A DNA stretch of 26,854 nucleotides from an uncultured Acetatifactor sp. (GCF_910585425.1 NZ_CAJUCP010000043.1:1-26854); one strand, 5' to 3'; shown: positions 1 to 8,840, counted from the first letter of the stretch. The notes: a model not told the origin generated them from the sequence alone. Numbers and translations are program-made.

Positions 1-34
1 AAAAATAGGTTCTGAAAGCCCCATGAAATAAGGG

Positions 35-1030
35 ATGAAGATTCCGAGAAGTTATTTAACGGAAAAGGAGGAGCCCCTGGCAGGAAAAACGGCCCTGACG
101 GATCAGGAGGAGTCCCCGGCCGGGAAAATGGCCTTAACGGATCAGGAGGAGCCCCTGGCAGGAAAAACGGCCCTGACGGATCAGGAGGCGCCCCCGGCAG
201 GAAAAACGGCCTTGACGGAAAAGGAAGCCCTGGCCGGAAAAAAGGGAACCCGGGAGGCAGCGGGGAAGGGCATCCGCTTCGAGCATGTGACCTTCACCTA
301 CCCGGGGCGGAAGGAGCCTGCCCTCCGGGACGTGAGCTTCGCCATGGCCCCCGGGACGCGGACAGCCCTGGTAGGGCACAACGGTTCCGGAAAGTCCACC
401 CTGGTGAAGCTGCTGTGCGGGCTCTACCAGCCGGACTCGGGCCATATCTTCATAGACGGACAGGATGTAGCGCAGATGTCCCCGGATGCGCTCCGGCGGC
501 ATTTCAGCGTGGTGTTCCAGGACTACGGAAAGTATTCCTTCACCGTCCGGGAAAACGTGGAGCTTGGCGACGTGGAGAAGATGCGGGCCCCTGTCCGGGA
601 GCGGGAGAAGGCCGTCCGGGCTGCCCTGCGCCAGGGGCTGGCGGAGGACCTGGCGGGGATGCTGGAAAAGCCCCTGGGGAACCTTTCCTCGGAGGGCACG
701 GGGCTCTCCGGCGGGCAGTGGCAGAGGCTGGCCCTGTCCAGAGCCTGCTACCGTGACAGCGCGATCTGTGTGCTGGACGAGCCCACGGCCTCCCTGGACC
801 CCGTGGCGGAGAACGAACTGTATGCCAACTTCACGGAGATGATGCGGGAGCGCGCCTGCATCCTGATCTCCCACCGGCTGGCGGTGGCCAGGTACACGGA
901 CCGGATCCTGGTGCTGGAGGGCGGGAGGCTGGTGGAGGACGGGACCCACGGCTCGCTGATGGAGAGGGAGGGCGTGTACGCGTCCATGTACCGGGCCCAG
1001 AGCCATTGGTATGCTTCGGAAGAAACGTAG
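35..1030 (+). CDS. ABC exporter nucleotide-binding domain, separated from any membrane domain
   Basis: ATP-binding subunit or domain of an ABC transporter, probably an exporter, acting on the cytoplasmic face of the membrane. Over 331 residues I see Walker A GHNGSGKST (114-122), Q-loop Q162, signature LSGGQ (224-228), Walker B ICVLDEP (244-250) and H-loop H280, so the ATPase core is complete. Residues 8-70 are a 13-residue tandem repeat, not part of the domain. The core resembles the C-terminal half of exporters in which membrane domain and ATPase are fused. Here all three forward frames are closed by position 31, and this frame by TAA at 29-31, so the membrane half cannot be continuous with this ORF. 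The ATG at 35 has only AGGG directly against it, a poor ribosome site, so the start is uncertain. It may be the 3' part of a broken fusion gene or a separately translated subunit. Substrate unknown. Confidence 0.72.
   Translation: MKIPRSYLTEKEEPLAGKTALTDQEESPAGKMALTDQEEPLAGKTALTDQEAPPAGKTALTEKEALAGKKGTREAAGKGIRFEHVTFTYPGRKEPALRDVSFAMAPGTRTALVGHNGSGKSTLVKLLCGLYQPDSGHIFIDGQDVAQMSPDALRRHFSVVFQDYGKYSFTVRENVELGDVEKMRAPVREREKAVRAALRQGLAEDLAGMLEKPLGNLSSEGTGLSGGQWQRLALSRACYRDSAICVLDEPTASLDPVAENELYANFTEMMRERACILISHRLAVARYTDRILVLEGGRLVEDGTHGSLMEREGVYASMYRAQSHWYASEET
56..250 (+). repeat. 39-bp tandem repeat in the ABC protein linker
   Basis: Four full in-frame copies of a 39-bp unit (68-106, 107-145, 146-184, 185-223) with partial copies on both sides. 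They encode the 13-residue unit E-E-P-L-A-G-K-T-A-L-T-D-Q with few changes. The unit is hydrophilic and looks like a flexible linker. The near identity of copies suggests recent expansion by slippage or unequal recombination. Confidence 0.9.
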
Positions 1031-1155
1031 GCTCAGGCAGTGCATAGAATTGTTTTGTCCCCCGGAAACCACGTCCCCCGGCTGCGCTGCGTCCGGGATT
1101 GTCGAAAAGTTTAGAAATCTTTAAGAGTTAATTAGATTTTTTCACAATTATGCTA

Positions 1156-1184
1156 TTGATTTATCAATTTGCAGTATCTATAAT
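1156..1184 (+). promoter_or_regulatory. Sigma-A promoter for ftsH
   Basis: TTGATT (1156-1161), 17-nt spacer, perfect TATAAT (1179-1184), in an AT-rich stretch between two GC-rich genes. Predicted transcription start is near 1191, giving a leader of about 80 nt before ftsH. The leader contains a short GAGAC/GTCTC dyad (1203-1216). Confidence 0.8.
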
Positions 1185-1272
1185 GAATTAGGCCCATTGT
1201 GAGAGACAGAGGTCTCAGGACATGCGGGGCCGAGGCGGAGATGACTCAGATAGAACGGAAACGGAGCTGCTT

Positions 1273-3744
1273 ATGGATAATCAAATGAACCAGTATGACA
1301 ATGGCGGAGGATACAACAACGGCGGGCGCGGCAACATGCCCGGAGGGAACGGCGGCAACGGCGGCGGGAACCAGCCCCCCAGGCGGCCCAACCTCATGAT
1401 GATACTGCTGGCAGGGCTGAGCACAGTGCTGCTGGTATTCATGCTCTGGAACCTGATGTTCGGCTCCAGCGGCAGTTCCCAGGAGATCAGCTATACCAGG
1501 TTCCTGGAGTATGTCAACGCGGACCAGGTGGAGGCCGTGGAGGTGCAGAGCACCGGGCAGGTGCTGTTCACCCTGAAGGAGGGGGTGGAGGCTCCCGTGG
1601 AGGCGGCCCCGGCGGTGCCGGGATATCCCTTCTACGGCAATGTGCAGACCACCTACTCCACCGTCATCATGGAGGATCTGGACACCCTCACCTCCCGGCT
1701 GGAGGCCCACGGCGTGGACGGCACCAGGATACTCAGCGACAATTCCGGCCGCATCCTGGATATATTGCTGTACGTGGTGCTGCCGGTGGTGCTGATGTGG
1801 ATTCTGCTGGGCGTGGTGTTCAAAAAGATGGGCGGCGCAGGAGGCCCCATGGGCGTGGGCAAGAGCAATGCCAAGGTCTACGTGCAGAAGGAGACGGGGG
1901 TCACCTTCAAGGACGTGGCCGGTGAGGACGAGGCCAAGGAGTCCCTGGTGGAGGTGGTGGACTTCCTCCACAATCCCGGGAAATATTCCAAAATCGGCGC
2001 AAGGCTCCCCAAGGGCGCTCTGCTGGTGGGCCCTCCCGGAACGGGAAAGACCCTGCTGGCCAAGGCTGTGGCCGGAGAGGCCCATGTGCCCTTTTTCTCC
2101 CTGACCGGCTCCGACTTCATCGAGCTGTACGTGGGCGTGGGCGCCAGCCGTGTGCGCGACCTGTTCAAGGAAGCCACCAAGAACGCCCCCTGTATCATTT
2201 TCATAGACGAGATCGACGCCATCGGCCGCAGCCGCGACTCCAAGTACGGCGGCGGGAACGAGGAGCGGGAGCAGACCCTGAACCAGCTGCTCTCCGAGAT
2301 GGACGGCTTCGACAGCTCCAAAGGTATTTTGATATTAGGCGCGACTAACCGCCCGGAGATCCTGGACAAGGCCCTGCTGCGCCCCGGGCGCTTCGACAGG
2401 CGCATCATCGTGGATAAGCCGGATTTGAAGGGCCGCGTGGAGATATTGAAGGTCCACGCCAAGGACGTGAAGATGGACGAGACCGTTGACCTGGACGCCA
2501 TCGCACTGGCCACCAGCGGCGCGGTGGGCTCCGACCTGGCCAACATGATCAACGAGGCGGCAATCAATGCCGTGAAGGAGCGCAGGGACTATGTGTGCCA
2601 GAAAGACCTCTTCGATGCGGTGGAGGTGGTGCTGGTGGGCAAGGAGAAGAAGGACCGCATCATGAGCAGGGAGGAGCGCAAGATCGTGTCCTACCACGAG
2701 GTGGGCCACGCCCTGATCAGCGCCCTGCAGAAGAATTCCGAGCCCGTGCAGAAGATCACCATCGTGCCCCGGACCATGGGGGCATTGGGATACGTGATGC
2801 ATGTGCCCGAGGAGGAGAAGTACCTGAACACCGAGGCGGAGCTGCGGGATATGCTGGTGAGCCTGGTGGGCGGCAGGGCTGCCGAGGAGGTGGTCTTCGA
2901 CACCGTCACCACCGGCGCTGCGAATGATATCGAGAAAGCCACCGACATCGCGCGGAATATGGTGACCCGCTACGGCATGAGCAAGAAGTTCGGCCTGATG
3001 GGGCTGGCCACGGTGGAGAGCCAGTACCTGGAGGGAAGGACGGCCCTGAACTGCAGCGACGCCACAGCGGCCCAGATCGACGCGGAAGTGGTGGAGATAT
3101 TGAAGGAAAGCTATGACAAGGCCCTGGAGCTGATTCGGGAGAACAGAGGGGTCATGGATAAGCTGGCGGAGTTCCTGATCGAGAAGGAGACCATCACCGG
3201 CAAGGAGTTCATGCAGATCTTCCGCCGGGAGAAGGGCCTGCCGGAGCCGGAGGAAACAGGATCCGGGGAAGCGGAATCCGGAGGGCCGGGACAGGCGGCC
3301 GGGAAGGAAGGCCGGGACGGAGAGGCCGCGAAGGGACAGGAGGCCGTTGCGGCTCCCGCCCGGGAAACGGCCGGGGAGAAGGCCGCGGAGACGGCTGTGC
3401 CTGGAGCGGAGCCTGCCTCCGAAGCGGAGGCGGCTTCGGAGAAAGCGGAGGAGAGCCGCCGGAACCGCGAACCATCGGAATCCGCGGAAGGCGATGGGGA
3501 CGCCCGGCAGCCGCAGCCCGCGGCCAGGGCGGATGCCCCGGTGGAAGAGCCGCAGGGTGCGCCGGCGCAGGAGAGCGCCGGGAACGCTGTCCCGCAGCCC
3601 AGTGAGTCTGCCCCCCGGCCGGAGCAGAGCGCCTGGACGGGCGGCAAAGAGGCCCCGGAGCAGGTTTCCCAAGCGGAGGCATCCGGGGAGCAGGAATCCG
3701 ATGCCCGCCCCGTAGGCAGGTTCTCCAACGGCAGGATAGAGTAA
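1273..3744 (+). CDS. ftsH: ATP-dependent zinc metalloprotease FtsH with extended C-terminal tail
   Basis: Membrane-anchored AAA+ protease that extracts and degrades membrane and short-lived cytoplasmic proteins. I start it at the ATG at 1273 (823 residues), 6 nt after ACGGAG, rather than at 1222, because this begins with the Asn/Gly-rich stretch typical of clostridial FtsH. Order: Gly/Asn-rich tail, membrane segment about 42-63, extracytoplasmic loop, second membrane segment about 162-183, AAA+ module with Walker A GPPGTGKT (253-260), Walker B IIFIDE (308-313) and the second region of homology with RPGRFDR, then protease with zinc motif HEVGH (475-479) and a likely third ligand Asp552. The motif reads HEVGH where HEAGH is usual, but the zinc residues are intact. 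After about residue 655 comes an unusual tail of some 165 residues rich in Glu, Ala, Pro and Gly. It has its own promoter and a strong terminator. Confidence 0.97.
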   Translation: MDNQMNQYDNGGGYNNGGRGNMPGGNGGNGGGNQPPRRPNLMMILLAGLSTVLLVFMLWNLMFGSSGSSQEISYTRFLEYVNADQVEAVEVQSTGQVLFTLKEGVEAPVEAAPAVPGYPFYGNVQTTYSTVIMEDLDTLTSRLEAHGVDGTRILSDNSGRILDILLYVVLPVVLMWILLGVVFKKMGGAGGPMGVGKSNAKVYVQKETGVTFKDVAGEDEAKESLVEVVDFLHNPGKYSKIGARLPKGALLVGPPGTGKTLLAKAVAGEAHVPFFSLTGSDFIELYVGVGASRVRDLFKEATKNAPCIIFIDEIDAIGRSRDSKYGGGNEEREQTLNQLLSEMDGFDSSKGILILGATNRPEILDKALLRPGRFDRRIIVDKPDLKGRVEILKVHAKDVKMDETVDLDAIALATSGAVGSDLANMINEAAINAVKERRDYVCQKDLFDAVEVVLVGKEKKDRIMSREERKIVSYHEVGHALISALQKNSEPVQKITIVPRTMGALGYVMHVPEEEKYLNTEAELRDMLVSLVGGRAAEEVVFDTVTTGAANDIEKATDIARNMVTRYGMSKKFGLMGLATVESQYLEGRTALNCSDATAAQIDAEVVEILKESYDKALELIRENRGVMDKLAEFLIEKETITGKEFMQIFRREKGLPEPEETGSGEAESGGPGQAAGKEGRDGEAAKGQEAVAAPARETAGEKAAETAVPGAEPASEAEAASEKAEESRRNREPSESAEGDGDARQPQPAARADAPVEEPQGAPAQESAGNAVPQPSESAPRPEQSAWTGGKEAPEQVSQAEASGEQESDARPVGRFSNGRIE

Positions 3745-3754
3745 GAAAATCAGG

Positions 3755-3791
3755 CAAGCCTTTCTCATACAGTGGGAGAGGCTTGGTTTTT
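3755..3791 (+). terminator. Intrinsic terminator after ftsH
   Basis: A 12-bp stem (3755-3766 with 3774-3785, two G-T wobbles, 7-nt loop) is followed by five T (3787-3791), 10 nt after the ftsH stop. It separates ftsH from uvrC, which starts 57 nt further on. Confidence 0.85.
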
Positions 3792-3847
3792 CATGTATGG
3801 ACAGTGGAGGAAAGCATTCCCCCTGTCCAATCGTAGAAGGAGCCTCT

Positions 3848-5728
3848 ATGTTGTTCAACATCGAAGAAGAATTGAAGAAACTGCCCAAAGAGCCCGGCGT
3901 CTACATCATGCGTGACGATAAGGATGTCATCCTGTATGTGGGCAAGGCCGTGAACCTCCACAACCGCGTCCGCTCCTATTTCCGGGAGAACATCGGCAGA
4001 GGCCCCGCCATCGACAAGATGGTGTCCCTGATCGCCCGGTTCGAGTACATCGTCACGGACTCCGAGCTGGAGGCCCTGGTGCTGGAGAACAACCTGATCA
4101 AGGAGAACTCCCCCAAGTACAACACCCTGCTGAAGGACGACAAGACCTACCCCTACATCAAGGTGACGCTGGGGGAGGAGTACCCCAGGGTACAGTTCTC
4201 CCGGCTCATGAAGAAGGACAAGTCCAAATATTTCGGCCCCTACACCAGCGCCGCGGCGGTGAAGGACACCATCGAGCTGCTGAACAAGCTCTACCGGCTC
4301 CGCACCTGCAACCGCAGCCTCCCCAGGGACATCGGCTCGGAGCGGCCCTGCCTGAACTACCATATCAAGCAGTGCCTGGGGCCCTGCCAGGGCTATGTCG
4401 CCAGGGAGCAGTACCGGGAGCAGGTGGAGCAGGCCCTGGAGTTCCTGAACGGAAACTACAGCCCGATCCTGAAGGAGCTGGAGGGGAAGATGCGCGCCGC
4501 CGCGGAGGAGCTGGACTTCGAGGCCGCGGCGGGATACCGGGACCTCTACAACAGCGTGAAGCAGGTGGCCCAGAAGCAGAAAATCACCGACAGCGCAGGG
4601 GAGGACAAGGACGTCATCGCCCTGTACCAGGACGACAGGGAGGCCGTGGTGCAGGTGTTCTTCGTCCGGGACGGGAAGCTGATTGGCCGGGAACACTATT
4701 ATATGACACATGTGTCGGAAAACGGCAAGGCGGAGATTCTGGAGAACTTCGTGAAGCAGTTCTACGCCGGGACGCCCTTCATCCCCAGGGAGCTGATGCT
4801 GCAGTACGAGATAGAGGACAGGGAGCTGATCGAGAAATGGCTCACCGGCCGCAAGGGCGGCAGGGTCTATGTCCGGGTGCCCAAAATCGGGGCCAAGGAG
4901 AAGCTGGTGGAGCTGGCCGCCCAGAACGCCAGGCACATCCTGGAGCAGGACAGGGAGCGGCTCAAGCGGGAGGAGGGACGCACCATAGGCGCGGCCAAAG
5001 AGATCGCCGCCCTGCTGGGGCTTGGGAAGATCGAGCGCATGGAGGCCTTCGACATCTCCAACATCAACGGCTTCGAGAACGTGGGCTCCATGATCGTCTT
5101 CGAGAAAGGGAAGCCAAAGCCCAGCGACTACCGGAAATTCCGCATCAAGACCGTCTCCGGCCCCGACGACTACGCCTGCATGCGGGAAGTCCTCACCAGG
5201 CGCTTCCGCCACGGGCTGGAGGAGAGCAAAGAACTGGAGGAGAAGGCGCTGGACGCAGCCTACGGGAGCTTCACCAGGTTCCCCGACCTGCTGATGATGG
5301 ACGGCGGCAGGGGCCAGGTGAACATCGCCCTGTCCGTGCTCCGGGAGCTTGGCATCGCGATTCCGGTCTGCGGCATGGTGAAGGACGACAGCCACCGCAC
5401 CAGGGGCCTGTACTTCAACAATGTGGAGCTGCCCATAGACACCCGCTCCGAGGGCTTCAAGCTGATTACCAGGATCCAGGACGAGGCCCACCGCTTCGCC
5501 ATCGAGTACCACAGGTCCCTGCGCAGCAAGGCCCAGGTGAAGTCCGTCCTGGACGGGATTCCCGGCGTAGGCCCCGCCAGGAGGAAGGCCCTGATGCGGA
5601 GCTTCGGATCCATCGAGGACATCAAGGCGGCTTCCGTGGAGGAGCTTGGCAGCCTGCCGGAAATCAACCGCAGGGCCGCGGAGGCCATCTACGACTTTTT
5701 CCACAAACCGGGGGAGGGCCCTGCCTGA
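3848..5728 (+). CDS. uvrC: Excinuclease ABC subunit C
   Basis: Dual-incision nuclease of nucleotide excision repair, recruited by UvrB to make the 3' then 5' cut beside a lesion. The ATG at 3848 (626 residues) lies 5 nt after AAGGAG (3837-3842); an upstream in-frame ATG at 3797 lacks a site and would add a non-family extension. I see the GIY-YIG nuclease domain (about 14-95, with GVYIM, YVGKA, R40 and E80), a cysteine set C154, C168, C176, C180 that matches the reported Fe-S ligands, the UvrB-binding UVR region (about 205-240), the RNase H-like C-terminal nuclease with D402 (FDISN), D485 (MMDGG) and H547, and tandem helix-hairpin-helix motifs (about 568-618). Length is normal. It sits just ahead of the hprK run but a terminator and a new promoter lie between. 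Confidence 0.97.
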   Translation: MLFNIEEELKKLPKEPGVYIMRDDKDVILYVGKAVNLHNRVRSYFRENIGRGPAIDKMVSLIARFEYIVTDSELEALVLENNLIKENSPKYNTLLKDDKTYPYIKVTLGEEYPRVQFSRLMKKDKSKYFGPYTSAAAVKDTIELLNKLYRLRTCNRSLPRDIGSERPCLNYHIKQCLGPCQGYVAREQYREQVEQALEFLNGNYSPILKELEGKMRAAAEELDFEAAAGYRDLYNSVKQVAQKQKITDSAGEDKDVIALYQDDREAVVQVFFVRDGKLIGREHYYMTHVSENGKAEILENFVKQFYAGTPFIPRELMLQYEIEDRELIEKWLTGRKGGRVYVRVPKIGAKEKLVELAAQNARHILEQDRERLKREEGRTIGAAKEIAALLGLGKIERMEAFDISNINGFENVGSMIVFEKGKPKPSDYRKFRIKTVSGPDDYACMREVLTRRFRHGLEESKELEEKALDAAYGSFTRFPDLLMMDGGRGQVNIALSVLRELGIAIPVCGMVKDDSHRTRGLYFNNVELPIDTRSEGFKLITRIQDEAHRFAIEYHRSLRSKAQVKSVLDGIPGVGPARRKALMRSFGSIEDIKAASVEELGSLPEINRRAAEAIYDFFHKPGEGPA

Positions 5729-5756
5729 CCCCCGCCCCCTTTTCTGTTCTTTTTCT
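5710..5756 (+). terminator. Probable terminator overlapping the uvrC stop
   Basis: GGGGG (5710-5714), A, GGG (5716-5718) can pair with CCC (5731-5733), G, CCCCC (5735-5739), leaving one G-A mismatch and a 12-nt loop. It is followed by a T-rich run (TTTTCTGTTCTTTTTCT). The stem begins inside the last uvrC codons. The T-run is interrupted, so efficiency is uncertain. Confidence 0.55.
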
Positions 5757-5766
5757 TTAGAAGGTC

Positions 5767-5795
5767 TTCACATTATGATTTTCTTATGTTACAAT
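5767..5795 (+). promoter_or_regulatory. Sigma-A promoter for the hprK run
   Basis: TTCACA (5767-5772), 17-nt spacer, TACAAT (5790-5795); five of six consensus bases in each box. Expected start near 5802, a leader of about 70 nt to hprK. No other promoter of this quality was seen before fba, which supports one long transcript. Confidence 0.7.
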
Positions 5796-5871
5796 CAAGA
5801 TACTATCATATCAGCCAGCAGAGCGGCTGTGGAAGGAAGACGGCCGCGAAATCATAAGCAGGAGACAAGCC

Positions 5872-6813
5872 ATGGAAAGTGTCAGATTGACCCGCCTCAT
5901 TGAAAAGATGAAACTGGAGAACCTTACGCCGGAGATCGATGTGTCGGATATCCGCCTCACCCAGCCCGAAATCAACCGGCCCGCGCTGCAGCTCACCGGC
6001 TATTTCGAGCATTTCGACGCCACCAGGCTCCAGATCATCGGCTTCGTGGAGTATACGTACATGGAGGGCCTGTCGGACGAAAGGAAGCGGGAGATCTACA
6101 ACGAATTCATGGAGTATGACGTGTCCGCGGTGGTGTTCTGCCGGGAGCTGAAGCCTGACCCTATCTTCATGCAGGCGGCCCTCACCCACAAGATACCCCT
6201 TCTGTCCTCCAGGAAGACCACATCCATCTTCATGGCCGAGTCCATCCGATGGCTGAACGTGAAGCTGGCCCCCTGTATCTCCGTCCACGGCGTGCTGGTG
6301 GACGTCTACGGGGAGGGGCTGCTGATTACCGGCGAGAGCGGCATCGGCAAGTCCGAGGCGGCCCTGGAGCTGATTCGGAGAGGGCACCGGCTGGTGACCG
6401 ACGATGTGGTGGAGATAAGGAAGGTGAGCGACGACACCCTTGTAGGCTCCGCGCCGGACATGCTCAGGCATCTGATCGAGCTGCGGGGCATCGGGGTGGT
6501 GGACGTGAAGGCGCTGTTCGGCGCATCCTCCGTCATGGACACCCAGAACATAGACCTTGTGATCCGCCTGGAGGACTGGGACAGGGACAAGGAATACGAC
6601 AGGCTGGGCCTGGAGGAGAACTACACGGAATACCTGGGCAACAAGGTGGTGTGCTACAATATCCCCATCCGCCCGGGCCGGAACCTGGCGGTGATCTGCG
6701 AGTCCGCCGCCGTCAACCACAGACAGAAGAAGATGGGCTACAACGCGGCCCAGGAGCTATACACGCGGGTACAGAATTCCTTCGCCAAGAACAGGGACGA
6801 GGACGAATGGTAA
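5872..6813 (+). CDS. hprK: HPr kinase/phosphorylase
   Basis: Bifunctional enzyme that adds phosphate to, and removes it from, Ser46 of HPr and Crh. It reads glycolytic flux through fructose-1,6-bisphosphate and phosphate and drives CcpA-dependent catabolite control. At 313 residues it has the family length, with a variable N-terminal domain (about 1-125) and the catalytic domain. P-loop GESGIGKS (154-161), catalytic H139 and K160, the Asp pair 177-178, and the family signature LIELRGIGVVDV (201-212) are all intact. The start is fixed by AGGAG at 5860-5864, 7 nt before the ATG. Its likely substrate, a Crh-like protein, is encoded 3.8 kb downstream in the same run, unlike Bacillus subtilis, where hprK and crh lie in different clusters. 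Confidence 0.97.
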   Translation: MESVRLTRLIEKMKLENLTPEIDVSDIRLTQPEINRPALQLTGYFEHFDATRLQIIGFVEYTYMEGLSDERKREIYNEFMEYDVSAVVFCRELKPDPIFMQAALTHKIPLLSSRKTTSIFMAESIRWLNVKLAPCISVHGVLVDVYGEGLLITGESGIGKSEAALELIRRGHRLVTDDVVEIRKVSDDTLVGSAPDMLRHLIELRGIGVVDVKALFGASSVMDTQNIDLVIRLEDWDRDKEYDRLGLEENYTEYLGNKVVCYNIPIRPGRNLAVICESAAVNHRQKKMGYNAAQELYTRVQNSFAKNRDEDEW

Positions 6814-6886
6814 ACGCGGTTCCTGCGGCAGCAGGCTGAAAAAGAGCGCAGCAACAGCATAAAGCATAGAAAGGATCGAAAAACGT

Positions 6887-7834
6887 ATGAGTAAGTATGC
6901 ATTTGGGGTGGATGTAGGAGGTACGACCGTAAAACTGGGCCTGTTCGACGGGGAGGGGACGCTCCTGGACAAATGGGAGATCCCCACGGTGACGGCGAAC
7001 CAGGGGGAAGCCATCCTGCCGGACGTGGCGAAGAGCATCACGGCCAAGATGGAGGAGAAGGGCCTGGCGGAGGCGGACGTGGCGGGAATCGGCATCGGCG
7101 TGCCGGGGCCCGTGGATCGCAACGGACTGCTGGTGGGCCGCGCCGTGAACCTGGGCTGGGACTCTCTTGACATACCCGGGGCCCTGGGTGCATATATTAA
7201 TGTACCGGTGAAGGCTGCCAACGATGCCAATGTGGCCGCTTTCGGCGAACTGTGGCAGGGCGGCGGCAAGGGCTATGAGAACATGGTGGCCGTGACCCTG
7301 GGCACAGGCGTGGGCGGCGGCATCATTGTAGATGGCAGGCTCCTGGCCGGTTCCACAGGGGCAGGCGGCGAGATCGGGCATCTCCATCTCCAGGACGGGG
7401 AGGAGGAGCGCTGCAACTGCGGGAACAGCGGCTGCCTGGAGCAGTACGCCTCCGCCACAGGCATCGTGCGCCTGGCGAACCGCCGCCTGGGGGAGGATGA
7501 GAAGGAAAGCGTCCTGCGCCAGGGAGAGGTCAGCGCCAAGGCCGTGTTCGATGCCGTGAAGGCAGGAGACGGGGTGGCCATAGAGATTGCGGAGCGCTTC
7601 GGGGACTATCTGGGCAAGGGCCTGGCCATCGTGGCGGCAGTGGTGAACCCGGAGGCCTTCGTCATCGGCGGCGGCGTGTCCAAGGCCGGGGATATCCTCC
7701 TGACCTTTGTGGAGCCCAATTTCAGGAAGTACGCGTTTCCCCAGTGCAGGGACGCGAAGTTCGTCCTGGCCGAGCTCGGGAACGATGCAGGCATCTACGG
7801 CGCGGCGGCGCTGCTTCTGCGCGACAGAGGATAG
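6887..7834 (+). CDS. glcK: ROK-family glucokinase
   Basis: Phosphorylates glucose with ATP to glucose-6-phosphate in the cytosol, feeding glycolysis. The 315 residues show the ATP phosphate loop DVGGTTVK (9-16), catalytic D113 in AANDANVAA, the ROK region AGGEIGHL (159-166) with zinc-ligand His165, and the zinc cysteines of CNCGNSGCLE (C176, C178, C183). The ribosome site AAGGA (6871-6875) is 11 nt from the ATG, somewhat far. It follows hprK after 73 nt with no terminator seen, so co-transcription is likely. Specificity for glucose over fructose or an N-acetylated sugar is inferred from overall resemblance to clostridial GlcK; other ROK kinases share these motifs. Confidence 0.88.
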   Translation: MSKYAFGVDVGGTTVKLGLFDGEGTLLDKWEIPTVTANQGEAILPDVAKSITAKMEEKGLAEADVAGIGIGVPGPVDRNGLLVGRAVNLGWDSLDIPGALGAYINVPVKAANDANVAAFGELWQGGGKGYENMVAVTLGTGVGGGIIVDGRLLAGSTGAGGEIGHLHLQDGEEERCNCGNSGCLEQYASATGIVRLANRRLGEDEKESVLRQGEVSAKAVFDAVKAGDGVAIEIAERFGDYLGKGLAIVAAVVNPEAFVIGGGVSKAGDILLTFVEPNFRKYAFPQCRDAKFVLAELGNDAGIYGAAALLLRDRG

Positions 7835-7886
7835 CCGCGGCAGGGGGACCGGCCGGGAATTATAAAGAAAAGGGAAGTCAATTTCA

Positions 7887-8795
7887 ATGATCAGTGGAGC
7901 AGTGGTGGAAGCATTACAAAGATACGTGCCCCGGGACAACATCCACCTGCAGGAGCCAATGGCAGGCCACACTACCTTTCGGATAGGAGGACCTGCCGAT
8001 TGCTTTGTGCAGTTGGAGGACGAGGAACAGCTTAGGAAAGTGCGGCGGTATCTGGGTCTGGCGGGCGTACCGTTTTTTGTGCTGGGCAACGGGAGCAATC
8101 TGCTGGTGGATGATGCCGGCTACAGGGGCGTAGTCCTGCAGATAGGACAAAAGATGAGCGATATTTCCGTACAGGGATGCCATATCATCGCCAAGGCAGG
8201 CGCTACCCTGAGGCAGGTGGCAGCCGCCGCCTTGGAGCACGGGCTCGCAGGCTTTGAGTTCGCCTCCGGCATACCCGGCACGGTGGGAGGCGGCGTGGTG
8301 ATGAACGCCGGGGCCTACGGGGGAGAGATGAGCCAGGTGGTGGACCAGGTCCGCGTGGTGAGCAAAGAGGGCGAGTCCATGGTGCTGGACAACGACACCA
8401 TGGAGTTCCGGTATCGCGGCAGCGTCATCCGGGGCAGCGCCTTCACGGTGACGGAGGTCACCTTCCGGCTGGAGCCGGGGGACAGGGAGGCCATCCGGGC
8501 CAAAATGGAGGAGCTGGCCGCAAGGCGCAGGGAGAAGCAGCCCCTGGAGTACCCCAGCGCCGGGAGCACCTTCAAGCGGCCCGAGGGCCATTTCGCCGGG
8601 AAGCTGATCATGGAGGCGGGCTTCGCGGGATACCGGATCGGCGGCGCCCAGGTCTCCGAGAAGCACTGCGGCTTTGTGATAAATACCGGAGACGCCACCG
8701 CCCGGGACGTGCGCGCTCTCATAAAAGAGATACAGGAGCGTGTGAAAGAAAGGTTCCGGGTGGACCTGGAACCGGAGATCGTCTTCTTAGGATAG
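7887..8795 (+). CDS. murB: UDP-N-acetylenolpyruvoylglucosamine reductase
   Basis: Second committed step of peptidoglycan precursor synthesis: NADPH reduces the enolpyruvyl group to form UDP-N-acetylmuramate, with FAD as cofactor. The protein (302 residues) has FAD-binding GNGSNLLV (67-74) and GIPGTVGGG (128-136), catalytic Ser227 in SAGSTFKRP, and the C-terminal Glu296 (LEPEI). Length fits the shorter type II MurB of Gram-positives. The start follows a GGGAAG site. It lies 52 nt after glcK and directly before rapZ, tying envelope synthesis to the carbon-control run. MurB beside rapZ and whiA is an arrangement I recall from Clostridia. Confidence 0.96.
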   Translation: MISGAVVEALQRYVPRDNIHLQEPMAGHTTFRIGGPADCFVQLEDEEQLRKVRRYLGLAGVPFFVLGNGSNLLVDDAGYRGVVLQIGQKMSDISVQGCHIIAKAGATLRQVAAAALEHGLAGFEFASGIPGTVGGGVVMNAGAYGGEMSQVVDQVRVVSKEGESMVLDNDTMEFRYRGSVIRGSAFTVTEVTFRLEPGDREAIRAKMEELAARRREKQPLEYPSAGSTFKRPEGHFAGKLIMEAGFAGYRIGGAQVSEKHCGFVINTGDATARDVRALIKEIQERVKERFRVDLEPEIVFLG

Positions 8796-8840
8796 GACAG
8801 GATTGACATGGCCGTCGGAGTCCGGCGGCCGGAGGACATT

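Noticed and set aside
1222..1272. Upstream ATG for ftsH.
   Set aside because: It has only a weak site; ATG 1273 has ACGGAG at 6 nt and gives the usual N-terminus.
3797..3847. Upstream ATG for uvrC.
   Set aside because: It overlaps the terminator region, lacks a ribosome site, and would add 17 residues absent from the family; ATG 3848 has AAGGAG at good spacing.
2335..5704. Minus-strand frames of 517 and 637 codons opposite ftsH and uvrC.
   Set aside because: No recognisable motif; both mirror the codon structure of ftsH and uvrC.
6822..6835. CCTGC/GCAGG hairpin between hprK and glcK as a terminator.
   Set aside because: Five base pairs followed by A-rich sequence; not a terminator.
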